Below are positions 23,922 to 32,155 of a DNA stretch of 34,254 bases, piece after piece. The notes under the pieces were generated by a model. The model did not search any database, had not been told where the DNA came from, and was given only the letters and a program-made list of their open reading frames with translations. Position 1 is the first letter of the stretch. Every line of letters starts with the position of its first letter. A program made the translations under genes and the position numbers. This stretch comes from Candidatus Aquabacterium excrementipullorum (lineage in GTDB: Bacteria > Pseudomonadota > Gammaproteobacteria > Burkholderiales > Burkholderiaceae_C), in NCBI GenBank assembly GCA_019112875.1, contig DXIO01000143.1, forward strand, positions 1-34,254, written 5' to 3'.

Positions 23922-24644
23922 TCAGTAGTCCAGGCCCCAGTCGGCCACGATCAGACGCTCGGCCAGGCTGACCCTGTCGATGTAGGCGGAGACGAAGGGG
24001 ATCAGGCGCTCGGCCGCATCACCTGGCTTTGCCGTCTCGGTGGGCGGCAGCGAGCAGCGCAGCACGCAGTGCGGGCCGGTGTCGAGCAGGTCGACCACGG
24101 TGCCCAGCGACTGGCCTTCGCGGTTGACGACGTTCAGGCCGATCAGGTCGATCCAGTAGAACTCGTCATCGCTGTCAGGCGTGGGAAAGGCGGAACGCGA
24201 CACGAACACGCGCGCGCCCTTGAGGGCCTCCGCGCCGTTGCGATCGTCCAGGCCATCGATGGTCGCCACGATGACGTCGCCCTGCTCCTTGGCGGATTTG
24301 ACACGCAGCAAGGCCGGCTGGCTCAGGCGAACCGGCGCGCGATTGTCAGCAGAGGCGGTGGAGGCGGTGTTTTTGCGAGCCGGGATGGCGGTCGCGGCAC
24401 CAGTGGCCGCACCAGCCGGAGCGGTGGGTTTGCGCACGGCGCCTGCCTGAGGCACTGCCGGTTGCACGAACCATTTCTTGGTGCAAAAGAGCGCCTGGGG
24501 GTCGGATGAGAAGGGATGCAGCTTGATGCCGCCCTTGACGCCCCAGGCGTCGATGACACGAGCCACCTCGATGGCATCTTCGGGCCAGGGGGTGCCGTCT
24601 GCCAGCACCAGTCCCTGCGTGGACGCCACCGCGCGCTCGGTCAT
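23922..24644 (-). CDS. rimM: Ribosome maturation factor RimM with an inserted linker
   Basis: RimM binds S19 and helps build the 3' (head) domain of the 30S subunit. The protein is 240 residues against about 170-180 for the family. The N-terminal domain (about 25-140) has ARVIDAWGVKGGIKLHPFSSDPQ and DGLDDRNGAEALKGARVFV, and the PRC-barrel domain has DEFYWIDLIGLNVVN and IPFVSAYIDRV. Residues about 62-104 are an extra Ala/Pro/Thr-rich, probably disordered insert within the N-terminal beta-barrel. It is second in the operon, 15 bases after rpsP. Confidence 0.96.
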   Translation of the reverse strand: MTERAVASTQGLVLADGTPWPEDAIEVARVIDAWGVKGGIKLHPFSSDPQALFCTKKWFVQPAVPQAGAVRKPTAPAGAATGAATAIPARKNTASTASADNRAPVRLSQPALLRVKSAKEQGDVIVATIDGLDDRNGAEALKGARVFVSRSAFPTPDSDDEFYWIDLIGLNVVNREGQSLGTVVDLLDTGPHCVLRCSLPPTETAKPGDAAERLIPFVSAYIDRVSLAERLIVADWGLDY

Positions 24645-24659
24645 CGATCAGGCGGCTAC

Positions 24660-24926
24660 TCAGGCCGCGGGAGCGGCAGCAGCCTTGGCCTTGGCTTCGC
24701 GAACCAGGCGGGTCACGGTCGGCGAGACCTGGGCGCCATTGCCAACCCAGTATTCCAGGCGGTCGAATGCGACGCGCAGGGTTTCAGCCTTGCCAGAAGC
24801 CACGGGGTTGTAGAAACCCACGCGCTCGAGGAAGCGACCGTCACGACGGTTGCGCGAGTCAGCGGCGACGATGTTGAAAAACGGGCGCTTCTTGGAGCCG
24901 CCGCGAGCCAGTCGAATCACGACCAT
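24660..24926 (-). CDS. rpsP: 30S ribosomal protein S16
   Basis: This 88-residue protein reads [20 protein letters not shown] at the start and [14 protein letters not shown] in the core, the full S16 pattern, with an Ala-rich tail. ATG 24926 with AAGGAC upstream is the start; the frame is open upstream but has no ribosomal protein similarity. It is the first gene of rpsP-rimM-trmD-rplS. Confidence 0.98.
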   Translation of the reverse strand: MVVIRLARGGSKKRPFFNIVAADSRNRRDGRFLERVGFYNPVASGKAETLRVAFDRLEYWVGNGAQVSPTVTRLVREAKAKAAAAPAA

Positions 24927-25113
24927 GATGTGTCCTTCAGGATGATGATGCGACGGCCAACACGGGGAGACACTCGCGCACGGACCGTCAAGAGGCGCCT
25001 GGGACGGAGAACCCGACCACGCAGTCACGCGGTCACGCACACCTGAACCCAAAACACCAACCTCCCGGCTTGACTAGATACGTGCAGCCTCAAGGACTGC
25101 CCAAGCCGGAAAA
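24927..25113 (-). promoter_or_regulatory. Long 5' leader of the rpsP operon
   Basis: Between the inferred start of transcription (about 25113) and rpsP lie about 187 bases with no gene. Right after the start an 8-bp inverted repeat (CCGGCTTG 25065-25072 with CAAGCCGG 25102-25109, 29-nt loop) can form a 5' hairpin. A leader this long in a ribosomal operon may bind a regulatory protein; no known motif is recognised. Confidence 0.45.
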
Positions 25114-25119
25114 TCGAGC

Positions 25120-25148
25120 ATTATAGCGAGGAAGCCCACCCGTGGCAA
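25120..25148 (-). promoter_or_regulatory. Sigma70-type promoter of the rpsP operon
   Basis: On the minus strand TTGCCA (25143-25148) and a perfect TATAAT (25120-25125) are separated by 17 bases. It drives the ribosomal operon and lies just before the divergent TM2 gene. Confidence 0.8.
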
Positions 25149-25163
25149 ACGCCGCCGAGAACC

Positions 25164-25694
25164 ATGAGCAGCATCCCGACATCGTCCGCCGCCGCCACGA
25201 CCGCGCCCCTGACCACGCCATCCGCCGCAGGGGCGCCGGGCCAGCGGTACCGGTCCAAGACGCTGGCGGCCTGGCTTGGCCTGCTCGGCGGCCCACTGGG
25301 CCTGCACCGCTTCTACCTGGGCGGCCTGGGCGATCCCTGGGGCTGGTGCTACCCCCTGCCGACCATCCTGGGGCTGTGGGGCCTGCACCGCATGGACCTG
25401 TTGGGCCAGGACGACCACCTGGCCTGGGTGCTGATGCCCCTGCTGGGCCTGGCCATCGCCACGGCCATGCTGCAGACCATCCTGATCGGCCTGACGCCGG
25501 ACGAGCGCTGGCACGCCCGCCACAACCCCACGCTGGTGGGCCGGGCCGACGCGCCCGAAGCCGGCTGGCCAGCCGTGATCGCCGTGATGCTGGCCCTGGT
25601 GCTGGGGGCCGGCGTGCTGATGGCCACCATCGCCTTCTCGGGCCAGCGCTATTTCGAATACCAGGTCGAGGAAGCGTTGAAGATCAGTCAGTGA
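25164..25694 (+). CDS. TM2 domain-containing membrane protein
   Basis: This 176-residue protein has a polar Ser/Thr/Ala-rich N-terminus (1-30) and then a TM2 domain: KTLAAWLGLLGGPLGLHRFYLG, a turn with GWC, and a second hydrophobic helix ending LGLWGLHRMDLL, with the typical DxF/LxxHRFYLG-like motif. Two further membrane segments lie near 90-112 and 130-158. Function unknown. It is divergent from the rpsP operon, so the two share a promoter region. A GTG at 25142 in another frame is not used. Confidence 0.8.
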   Translation: MSSIPTSSAAATTAPLTTPSAAGAPGQRYRSKTLAAWLGLLGGPLGLHRFYLGGLGDPWGWCYPLPTILGLWGLHRMDLLGQDDHLAWVLMPLLGLAIATAMLQTILIGLTPDERWHARHNPTLVGRADAPEAGWPAVIAVMLALVLGAGVLMATIAFSGQRYFEYQVEEALKISQ

Positions 25695-25764
25695 TCCCGG
25701 AACTCATCGGCACACCCGAGCCATTCCGGCGCCATCCGCCACGCGACCCGCCCTAGGACATTTC

Positions 25765-26883
25765 GTGCAGAATTTTCTCGGCAATTTGCTGCGCAAGCTT
25801 CGCAAAGACAATCTCTTCTTGATCCTGCTGGCCTGCCTGGCCCTGTTCACCGCGATGAACCCGGGCAAGATTGCACGCTATCCGCAACTGGTCGATTGGC
25901 CCACCATCGCGTCCCTCACAGGGCTCTTGCTGCTGACGAAAGGTCTCGAGATCAGTGGCGCACTGCATTGGCTGGGCCTCAAGATCGTCCGGATCATGGC
26001 CACCGAGCGCGCGGTCGCGCTGAGCCTCGTGGCGACTGCGGCGCTTCTGTCCACCGTGCTGACGAACGATGTGGCCTTGTTCGTCGTCATCCCGCTGACG
26101 CTGGGGGTGTGCCGACTCGCAGGCATGGCCTCCACCAAGCTCATCGTGTTCGAGGCCCTGGCGGTCAATGTGGGCTCGGCGCTGACGCCGATAGGCAATC
26201 CGCAGAACATTTTTCTATGGCAGCGCTCCGGCGTCTCCTTCGTCGACTTTGTGCTGCACATGCTCCCACTGGTTGCACTGATGATGGCCGCGCTGCTGCT
26301 CCTGACCGGTTGCGTCTTTGGCCCCCGGCAGGTGCAGTCACCCGATCAGCTCTTGCGCGAGCCGCTGGACACCCGACTGATTTTGTTGTCGGTGACGCTG
26401 TTTCCGCTTTTTCTCGTCGCCGTCGATCTGCACTACCCGGGCGCGGCGGCATGCGCGTTGCTCGCGGTGTTCCTGATCCTGCGTCCCCGCATGGTGTCGC
26501 AACTCGACTGGGGGCTGCTGCTCGTTTTCATCCTCATGTTCATCGATTTGCGCCTGCTCACCGACACAGAGGCCATCAAGAACATGTTCCAACGCCTCGG
26601 GCTGACCCAGCCTCTGCACCTGTACTTTGCGGGCGTCGGCTTTTCACAGTTCATCAGCAATGTTCCGGCGGCGATCGCGCTGGCCGAATATTCCGACAAC
26701 TGGCGCGTCATGGCTTATGGCGTCAACGTCGGTGGATTCGGCCTGATGATCGGTTCCCTGGCGAATCTGATCGCACTGCGCCTGTCAGGAGACCGCAAAG
26801 CCTGGATGGCATTCCACCTGTATGCGATCCCAGCCCTTGCGGTCGCCACCATCATGGGTTATCTGCTCCTCGGGAGCACCTGA
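25765..26883 (+). CDS. ybiR: YbiR-family anion transporter (ArsB/NhaD superfamily)
   Basis: This 372-residue membrane protein, starting with GTG, equals E. coli YbiR in length and matches it in several blocks from memory: LLLLTKGLEISGALHWLG, LSTVLTNDVALFVVIPLT, FEALAVNVGSALTPIGNPQN, and NVGGFGLMIGSLANLIALR. About ten hydrophobic segments are visible. The ion-transporter superfamily includes ArsB, NhaD and citrate carriers; YbiR's own substrate is not established. Codon use is less G/C-biased than its neighbours, with rare ATA and CTA codons, which suggests transfer. No ribosome site is evident before the GTG. Confidence 0.85.
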   Translation: MQNFLGNLLRKLRKDNLFLILLACLALFTAMNPGKIARYPQLVDWPTIASLTGLLLLTKGLEISGALHWLGLKIVRIMATERAVALSLVATAALLSTVLTNDVALFVVIPLTLGVCRLAGMASTKLIVFEALAVNVGSALTPIGNPQNIFLWQRSGVSFVDFVLHMLPLVALMMAALLLLTGCVFGPRQVQSPDQLLREPLDTRLILLSVTLFPLFLVAVDLHYPGAAACALLAVFLILRPRMVSQLDWGLLLVFILMFIDLRLLTDTEAIKNMFQRLGLTQPLHLYFAGVGFSQFISNVPAAIALAEYSDNWRVMAYGVNVGGFGLMIGSLANLIALRLSGDRKAWMAFHLYAIPALAVATIMGYLLLGST

Positions 26884-26909
26884 AGCGTGCCGGGCGAGGC
26901 CGGCTAACG

Positions 26910-26915
26910 GATAAT
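26910..26915 (+). promoter_or_regulatory. -10-like GATAAT before the PurM-like gene
   Basis: GATAAT lies 53 bases before the ATG at 26969 in a GC-rich gap. A matching -35 is not clear. It suggests that the PurM-like gene has its own promoter and is not part of the transporter transcript. Confidence 0.35.
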
Positions 26916-26968
26916 CTCGCTTTTGCCGCGACCACGGCATCCCGCTGCCTTCCTGCCGCCACCGCCCC

Positions 26969-28093
26969 ATGAGCTCGACCACGCCCCCGACCAACACCCC
27001 GCTGACCTACGACCAGGCTGGCGTCAACTACGACCTGATCGACCCGCTGAAGATCGCGGCGCAGCGTGCGGCGGCAGCCACCGGCGCCCACCTCGGCGGC
27101 CACGGTTTCAGCGAAGTGGGCGCCTCGCGCGGTGAATCGGCCTACGTGGTCGACGTGGGCCCGATGTACCTGGCCTCGATCGTGGAATGCCTGGGCACCA
27201 AGACGCTGGTGGCCGACGAGATGGCCACACTCACGGGCAAGAGCTACTACGACGGCATCGCGCAGGACACCATCGCCATGGCGGTGAACGACCTGATCAC
27301 CGTGGGCGCCACGCCCCTGGTGGTGCAGGCCTACTGGGCCGCCGGCGGCTCCGACTGGTTCAACGACGCGCAGCGCTCGCAGGCCCTGGTGGCCGGCTGG
27401 AAGAAGGCCTGCGACACCTGCCAGGTGGCCTGGGGCGGCGGCGAGACGCCCGCACTGGCCGGCATCGTGGCCGATGGCCGCGTGGACCTGGCCGCCTCGT
27501 GCACCGGCATCATCAGCCCCAAAAGCCGGCTGTCCGTGGGCGACAAGCTGGGCGCGGGCGACGCCATCGTCTTCCTGGCGGCCAGCGGCATCCACGCCAA
27601 CGGCCTCTCGCTGGCGCGCAAGCTGGCCGAGCGCCTGCCGCAGGGTTACCTGACCGACATCGGCAACGGCCAGACCTACGGCGAGGCCCTGCTGGCCCCC
27701 ACCGTGCTGTACTCGCCCGTGACGGAAGCCCTGGCCCAGGACGGCATCGTGCCGCACTACTGCGCCAACGTGACGGGCCATGGCTGGCGCAAGCTGATGC
27801 GCCACGGCAAGACCCTGACCTACCGCATCACCAACGTTCCCCCCAAGACGGCCGTGCTGGACTTCATGCAGCGCGAATGCCAATTGGACGACCACGAGGC
27901 CTACGGCACGCTGAACATGGGCGCGGGCTTTGCGCTGTACCTGGCCGCCGACCAGGCCGAGCGCGCCGTCGAGATCTCCCGCAGCCTGGGCATCGACGCC
28001 TGGGTGGCCGGCCGTGTGGAGGAAGGCCCCAAACGCGTAGTGATCGAGCCCTTGAACGTCACGTTCGACGGCGACGAGTTGCAATTGCGCTGA
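26969..28093 (+). CDS. PurM-like AIR synthase, divergent type
   Basis: This 374-residue protein belongs to the PurM (AIR synthase) superfamily. PurM closes FGAM to aminoimidazole ribotide in purine synthesis. Matches include YDQAGVNYD, a GTK triplet (76-78), DTIAMAVNDLI (100-110), WGGGETPALAG (155-165), ASGIHANGLSL and NVTGHGWRKLMR. It departs from the usual betaproteobacterial enzyme: TDGVGTK is VECLGTK, the GGFG segment is HGFSEVGASRGESAYV, and it is about 25 residues longer. It may be a second PurM-type protein with a related or altered reaction. It is followed by a terminator. Confidence 0.8.
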   Translation: MSSTTPPTNTPLTYDQAGVNYDLIDPLKIAAQRAAAATGAHLGGHGFSEVGASRGESAYVVDVGPMYLASIVECLGTKTLVADEMATLTGKSYYDGIAQDTIAMAVNDLITVGATPLVVQAYWAAGGSDWFNDAQRSQALVAGWKKACDTCQVAWGGGETPALAGIVADGRVDLAASCTGIISPKSRLSVGDKLGAGDAIVFLAASGIHANGLSLARKLAERLPQGYLTDIGNGQTYGEALLAPTVLYSPVTEALAQDGIVPHYCANVTGHGWRKLMRHGKTLTYRITNVPPKTAVLDFMQRECQLDDHEAYGTLNMGAGFALYLAADQAERAVEISRSLGIDAWVAGRVEEGPKRVVIEPLNVTFDGDELQLR

Positions 28094-28135
28094 CCGCAAA
28101 CGATCAACGGACAACGTTGACCGGACAAGCAAAAC

Positions 28136-28165
28136 AGAGGCCCGTTTCGGGCCTCTTTGCTTTTG
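28136..28165 (+). terminator. Rho-independent terminator after the PurM-like gene
   Basis: Perfect 9-bp arms AGAGGCCCG and CGGGCCTCT (28136-28156) around TTT are followed by TTGCTTTT. It ends 43-63 bases after the stop codon. Confidence 0.88.
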
Positions 28166-28188
28166 AAGCGTGAACAAACCCACGCTTC
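28165..28188. repeat. Inverted repeat after the terminator
   Basis: Perfect 8-bp arms GAAGCGTG and CACGCTTC flank an 8-nt centre, directly behind the terminator. Smaller palindromes lie at 28104-28120 (TCAACG/CGTTGA) and 28198-28207 (CCGGATCCGG). It has no T-run; role unknown. Confidence 0.5.
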
Positions 28189-28220
28189 GTCCTGATTCCG
28201 GATCCGGGATGTTCCTCGGG

Positions 28221-28248
28221 TTCAGTTTTGTCATTTCCTGGCCGAAAA
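28221..28248 (+). promoter_or_regulatory. Sigma28 (FliA)-like promoter of the chemotaxis receptor
   Basis: TTCAGTTT (28221-28228) and GCCGAAAA (28241-28248) match 6 of 8 and 7 of 8 bases of the E. coli sigma28 consensus TAAAGTTT-N11-GCCGATAA, with a 12-base spacer. It lies about 105 bases before the receptor start, which fits the known flagellar/chemotaxis regulon. Confidence 0.6.
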
Positions 28249-28353
28249 CACCTCGAATGCCGCTGTAAGGGCCGAGGCCCCCAAAAGCGCAATTGGTTCG
28301 ACCGCACCGAGGGGCCCGCATCACCCCCAAGGCGCCCACGACAAGACTGACGC

Positions 28354-29937
28354 ATGAACATCCGCAACATCCGCATCGGACAACGCCTGACCATCGGCTT
28401 CGGCCTGGTCATCGCCCTGCTCGTTCTGCTGGCCGGCCTGGCCTTGATGCGCATCCAGAGCCTCAGCGGCGAGGTGGCATCCCTCACGCAGAGCACCTAC
28501 CCGCGCACGGTGATCGCCAACAACATGAAGGCCGACCTCAACGAGATGTCGCGCAGCATGCTGAGCATCCTGGTGATGACCGACGACGAGCAGATCAAGG
28601 GCGAACTGGCCAACATCGAGAAGTACAACAAGATCCACGAGGCCAACGTCGCCAAGCTCCATCAAGTGATCACCGACCCGCAGGGCCAGGAGATGCTCAA
28701 GACGATGGAAGCGCTGCGCGCCAAGGCGCTGAAAGGTCAAAAGGCGTTTGTGGGGCTCATCAACGAGAACCTCAAGGAAGACGCGATGACGAAGTTCCTG
28801 TTCTCGGTGCGATCGGCCCAGACCAAGTACTTCGCCGCGCTGGACAACCTGATCGAGCAACAGAACCGCAGCATGGAAGAAGCCGGTGAGAACTCCACCG
28901 CGCAGGCCCGCAGCACCATGGCCTTCATCCTCGCGCTGGCCGTGGCCGCCGCCCTGATCAGCGTGGTCGTGGCCCTGCTGGCCACCCGCAGCATCACCCT
29001 GCCGCTGAACCGGGCCGTGAAGATCGCGCAGCAGGTGGCCAAGGGCGACCTGACAAGCACCATCGTCACGCGCAGCCAGGACGAGACGGGCCAGCTGATG
29101 CAGGCGCTGGACCACATGAACCGCAGCCTGCAGGGCATCGTGGGCAATGTGCGCCAGGGCACGGAGATGATCGCCTCGGCCTCGACGCAGATCGCCTCGG
29201 GCAACTCCGATCTGTCGATCCGCACCGAACAGCAGGCCGCCTCGCTGCAGCAGACCTCGGGCGCCGTGACCGAGCTCACTCGCATCGTGCGCCAGAACGC
29301 CGACAACGCCAGCCAGGCCAACCACCTGGCCAGCGAGGCCTCGACCATCGCCACAGAGGGCGGCGACGTGGTGTCACGCGTGGTCGACACGATGGGTTCG
29401 ATCGACGCCTCGTCACGCAAGATCGTCGACATCATCGGCGTGATCGACGGCATCGCTTTCCAGACCAACATCCTGGCGCTGAACGCGGCGGTGGAAGCCG
29501 CCCGGGCTGGTGAACAAGGCCGCGGTTTCGCGGTGGTGGCCGGCGAGGTGCGCACCCTGGCGCAACGCTCGGCCCTGGCCGCCAAGGAGATCAAGACCCT
29601 GATCCACGAATCAGTGGAGAAGGTGGAACTGGGCAGCCAGCTGGTCACCAAGGCCGGCAGCACCATGCAGAACGTGGTGTCGAGCGTGCAACGCGTGAGC
29701 AACATCATCAGCGAGATCACCGAGGCCAGCCGCTCGCAGAGCGAAGGCATCGAGGCCGTGAACCGCAGCATCCTGCAGATGGACAGCGTGACGCAGCAGA
29801 ACGCCGCGCTGGTGGAACAGGCCGCCGCGGCTGCCGAGTCCATGCAGAACCAGGCCGCCGGCCTGGCGCAGGTGGTGAGCGTGTTCAAGCTGGAGCCCGG
29901 CCACGAAGAGGCGGGGCTGGAGCCGCAATCGGCCTGA
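28354..29937 (+). CDS. Methyl-accepting chemotaxis protein
   Basis: This 527-residue receptor has TM1 (about 12-33), a helical periplasmic 4HB-type domain (about 34-188) with STYPRTVIANNMKAD, TM2 (about 190-211), HAMP (about 212-265) and a cytoplasmic coiled-coil signalling domain. The hairpin tip (about 365-410) includes IDGIAFQTNILALNAAVEA and EQGRGFAVVAGEVRTLAQRS. There is no C-terminal CheR-tethering pentapeptide (ends EPQSA). The ligand is unknown. It stands alone, with a sigma28-like promoter upstream and no other chemotaxis gene in the window. Confidence 0.95.
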   Translation: MNIRNIRIGQRLTIGFGLVIALLVLLAGLALMRIQSLSGEVASLTQSTYPRTVIANNMKADLNEMSRSMLSILVMTDDEQIKGELANIEKYNKIHEANVAKLHQVITDPQGQEMLKTMEALRAKALKGQKAFVGLINENLKEDAMTKFLFSVRSAQTKYFAALDNLIEQQNRSMEEAGENSTAQARSTMAFILALAVAAALISVVVALLATRSITLPLNRAVKIAQQVAKGDLTSTIVTRSQDETGQLMQALDHMNRSLQGIVGNVRQGTEMIASASTQIASGNSDLSIRTEQQAASLQQTSGAVTELTRIVRQNADNASQANHLASEASTIATEGGDVVSRVVDTMGSIDASSRKIVDIIGVIDGIAFQTNILALNAAVEAARAGEQGRGFAVVAGEVRTLAQRSALAAKEIKTLIHESVEKVELGSQLVTKAGSTMQNVVSSVQRVSNIISEITEASRSQSEGIEAVNRSILQMDSVTQQNAALVEQAAAAAESMQNQAAGLAQVVSVFKLEPGHEEAGLEPQSA

Positions 29938-30097
29938 TCCTCCTGGATCAACCCCACTGTCCATGCTGGCAAACCCCTGGTTGTGAAATGACCACCGGTG
30001 TCCACCGGAGGCCGCGCCAGCACGTTCAATACACACGTATCAACCGCGCGTCCCGGCAGGACGATTCAGTTCTCGATTCAAACGACAAGGACAGACC

Positions 30098-30682
30098 ATG
30101 AAACGCTTCACCCTCTCCGTTCTGACCGCTGCCGCCCTGGCCCTGAGCGCGGCGATGCCCGCCCAAGCCGTCGAGGTCGGCGGCGTCAAGCTGGAAGACA
30201 GCCAGACGGTCGCCGGCAAAAACCTGGTGCTCAACGGCGCCGGCCTGCGCGTCAAGGCCATCTTCAAGGTCTATGCCCTGGGCCTGTACCTGCCCGAGAA
30301 GAAGAACACCACCGACGGCATCCTGGCCCTGCAAGGCCCCAAGCGCTTCAAGATCGTGATGCTGCGCGACCTGAGCGGCGAAGAGTTCGGCCAGGCCTTC
30401 CTCACCGGCATCAACAAGAACCTGGACAAGGACGAGAAGGCCAAGTTCGTGAACCAGCTGGTGAAGCTGGGCGATCTGTTCGAGGAGGTGGGCGGCCTGA
30501 AGAAGGGTGACACCATCCTGGGCGACTGGAACGGCAGCAACACCACCTTCCAGGTGAACGGCAAGACGGTGGGCACCGCCCTGCCCGACCCGGCCTTCTA
30601 CAACGCCATCCTGAAGATCTGGCTGGGCGCCAGCCCGGCCGACTCGACGCTGAAGCCCGCGCTGCTGGGCGAAAAGGAATAA
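30098..30682 (+). CDS. Exported chalcone isomerase-like protein
   Basis: This 194-residue protein has a clear signal peptide (MKRFTLSVLTAAALALSAAM, then PAQA, cleavage likely after residue 24). The mature part matches the bacterial chalcone-isomerase-like (chalcone_3) family: GVKLEDSQTVAGKNLVLNGAGLR, FKVYALGLYLPEK and the late GDWNGSNTTFQVNG. The family is periplasmic, with no proven enzyme activity in bacteria. A GGACAG ribosome-like site precedes ATG. It is followed by a GC-rich hairpin terminator and then ffs. Confidence 0.92.
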   Translation: MKRFTLSVLTAAALALSAAMPAQAVEVGGVKLEDSQTVAGKNLVLNGAGLRVKAIFKVYALGLYLPEKKNTTDGILALQGPKRFKIVMLRDLSGEEFGQAFLTGINKNLDKDEKAKFVNQLVKLGDLFEEVGGLKKGDTILGDWNGSNTTFQVNGKTVGTALPDPAFYNAILKIWLGASPADSTLKPALLGEKE

Positions 30683-30705
30683 GCCCCGCGGCTTTGCGCG
30701 TCAAC

Positions 30706-30742
30706 GCGGCCCCGGCGCTGTTTCACGACAGGCCGGGGCCGC
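30706..30742 (+). terminator. GC-rich hairpin after the chalcone isomerase-like gene
   Basis: Perfect 11-bp arms GCGGCCCCGGC (30706-30716) and GCCGGGGCCGC (30732-30742) flank a 15-nt loop and are followed by GGTCTTTC, a weak T-run. It separates the upstream gene from ffs. Confidence 0.65.
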
Positions 30743-30759
30743 GGTCTTTCGGCATGGCT

Positions 30760-30765
30760 TACAAT
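30760..30765 (+). promoter_or_regulatory. -10 element of ffs
   Basis: TACAAT ends 4-5 bases before the predicted RNA start at 30770. No clear -35 is seen; the upstream terminator hairpin occupies that region. Confidence 0.5.
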
Positions 30766-30769
30766 GGTC

Positions 30770-30871
30770 GGTGACGGGCCTCCCCGCATGGGGGCGCGGC
30801 CAACCGGGTCAGGTCGGGAACGAAGCAGCCCTAACCGTTTGCCTTCAGTGCCGGGGTTCAGGCTCGTCACC
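30770..30871 (+). ncRNA. ffs: 4.5S signal recognition particle RNA
   Basis: The core GGTCAGGTCGGGAACGAAG, followed by CAGCC, is the universal bacterial SRP RNA domain IV: a GGAA tetraloop and the asymmetric and symmetric loops that bind Ffh. Ends pair (GGTGACG at 30770-30776 with CGTCACC at 30865-30871), giving a rod of about 102 nt, the usual size of small bacterial SRP RNAs. It directs inner-membrane protein insertion together with Ffh and FtsY. Together with the terminator it fills the 312-base gap between protein genes at 30683-30994; 30872-30994 holds nothing else I can identify. Confidence 0.95.
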
Positions 30872-30994
30872 CTATTCACAGATGATGCCCCACGCCTCGC
30901 GCTGGGTAGCCGCACCAGGGGGCCCAAGGGACTTCAGGGTCCGACCGCCCCGGGCAGCGTCCCGCGCGCGCCAGGTCGGGCACACAAGGTTTCC

Positions 30995-32128
30995 ATGGCA
31001 TCGACCCCCGCGCAGCTTTCGCCCACCAACGGATCCGGCACCCCTGCGGCCAATGTCACCGTGCCCATCGACCTGGGCGACCGCAGCTACGACATCCTGA
31101 TCGGCGAGGGCCTGCTCGATGAGCCCGCCACCTACGCCGGGCTGCCCAAATCCTCCACCGCGCTGATCGTCACCAACACCACGGTGGGCCCGCTGTACGC
31201 GGCACGCCTGCAAAAGGCGCTGGCCAGCCACCACAAGAAGGTGCTGATCACCGAGCTGCCCGACGGCGAGCAGTACAAGGACTGGCCCGCGCTGAACCAG
31301 ATCTTCACCGAACTGCTCGAACAGGCGGCTGATCGCAAGACCGTGCTGTACGCCCTGGGCGGCGGCGTGGTGGGTGACATGACCGGCTTCGCGGCCGCCT
31401 GCTACATGCGCGGGGTCCCCTTCGTGCAGGTGCCGACCACCTTGCTGGCGCAGGTCGATTCCAGCGTGGGCGGCAAGACGGCCATCAACCACCCGGCCGG
31501 CAAGAACATGATCGGGGCTTTCTACCAGCCCCAGCGCGTGGTCTGCGACCTGGTGACGCTCGACACCCTGCCGCAGAACGAGCTGCTGGCCGGTCTGGCC
31601 GAGGTGATCAAGTACGGCCCCATCGCCGATGCCGAGTTCCTGGGCTGGCTGGAGGCCAACATGGACGCTTTGCTGGCCCGCGACCGCGCCGCGCTGCGCC
31701 ACGCCATCCGCCGATCCTGCGAAATCAAGGCCTGGGTGGTGGGCCAGGACGAAAAAGAATCCGGCCTGCGCGCCATCCTGAACTACGGCCACACCTTCGG
31801 CCACGCGATCGAGGCCGGCATGGGTTACGGCGCCTGGCTGCACGGCGAGGCCGTGGGCTGCGGCATGGTGATGGCTGCTGATCTGTCGGCCCGCCTGGGC
31901 CTGATCGACGAGGCCACCTCGCGCCGCATCCGCCAGCTGATCGAACGCGCCGGCCTGCCCGTGCGCGGCCCGGCCCTGGGCGCCGACCGCTACATCGAGC
32001 TGATGCAGGTCGACAAGAAGGCCGAGGATGGCGAGATCCGCTTTGTCGTCATCGGGCCGCTGGGGCAAGCCGGCATGCGGCCCGCGCCCGACAGCGTGGT
32101 GCGCGACGTGATCGCGGCGCACACCTGA
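30995..32128 (+). CDS. aroB: 3-dehydroquinate synthase
   Basis: This 377-residue NAD- and metal-dependent enzyme converts DAHP to 3-dehydroquinate, the second step of the shikimate pathway. It shows [30 protein letters not shown], and metal ligands in GLAEVIKYG (Glu), [11 protein letters not shown] (His) and [10 protein letters not shown] (His). ATG 30995 is chosen because the frame upstream overlaps ffs and reads no AroB-like residues; the family similarity starts at about residue 21. The usual aroK partner is not next to it. The dGTPase gene follows by 27 bases. Confidence 0.97.
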   Translation: MASTPAQLSPTNGSGTPAANVTVPIDLGDRSYDILIGEGLLDEPATYAGLPKSSTALIVTNTTVGPLYAARLQKALASHHKKVLITELPDGEQYKDWPALNQIFTELLEQAADRKTVLYALGGGVVGDMTGFAAACYMRGVPFVQVPTTLLAQVDSSVGGKTAINHPAGKNMIGAFYQPQRVVCDLVTLDTLPQNELLAGLAEVIKYGPIADAEFLGWLEANMDALLARDRAALRHAIRRSCEIKAWVVGQDEKESGLRAILNYGHTFGHAIEAGMGYGAWLHGEAVGCGMVMAADLSARLGLIDEATSRRIRQLIERAGLPVRGPALGADRYIELMQVDKKAEDGEIRFVVIGPLGQAGMRPAPDSVVRDVIAAHT

Positions 32129-32155
32129 TCAACGGCGCACAAGCTCAGCAACGCC

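Noticed and set aside
26852..28339. Minus-strand open frame of about 495 codons opposite the PurM-like gene
   Set aside because: Composition is that of an antisense shadow and it runs through the terminator region.
30764..30994. N-terminal extension of aroB across the SRP RNA
   Set aside because: The extension has no AroB similarity and overlaps a clear ncRNA; ATG 30995 gives a normal-length enzyme.
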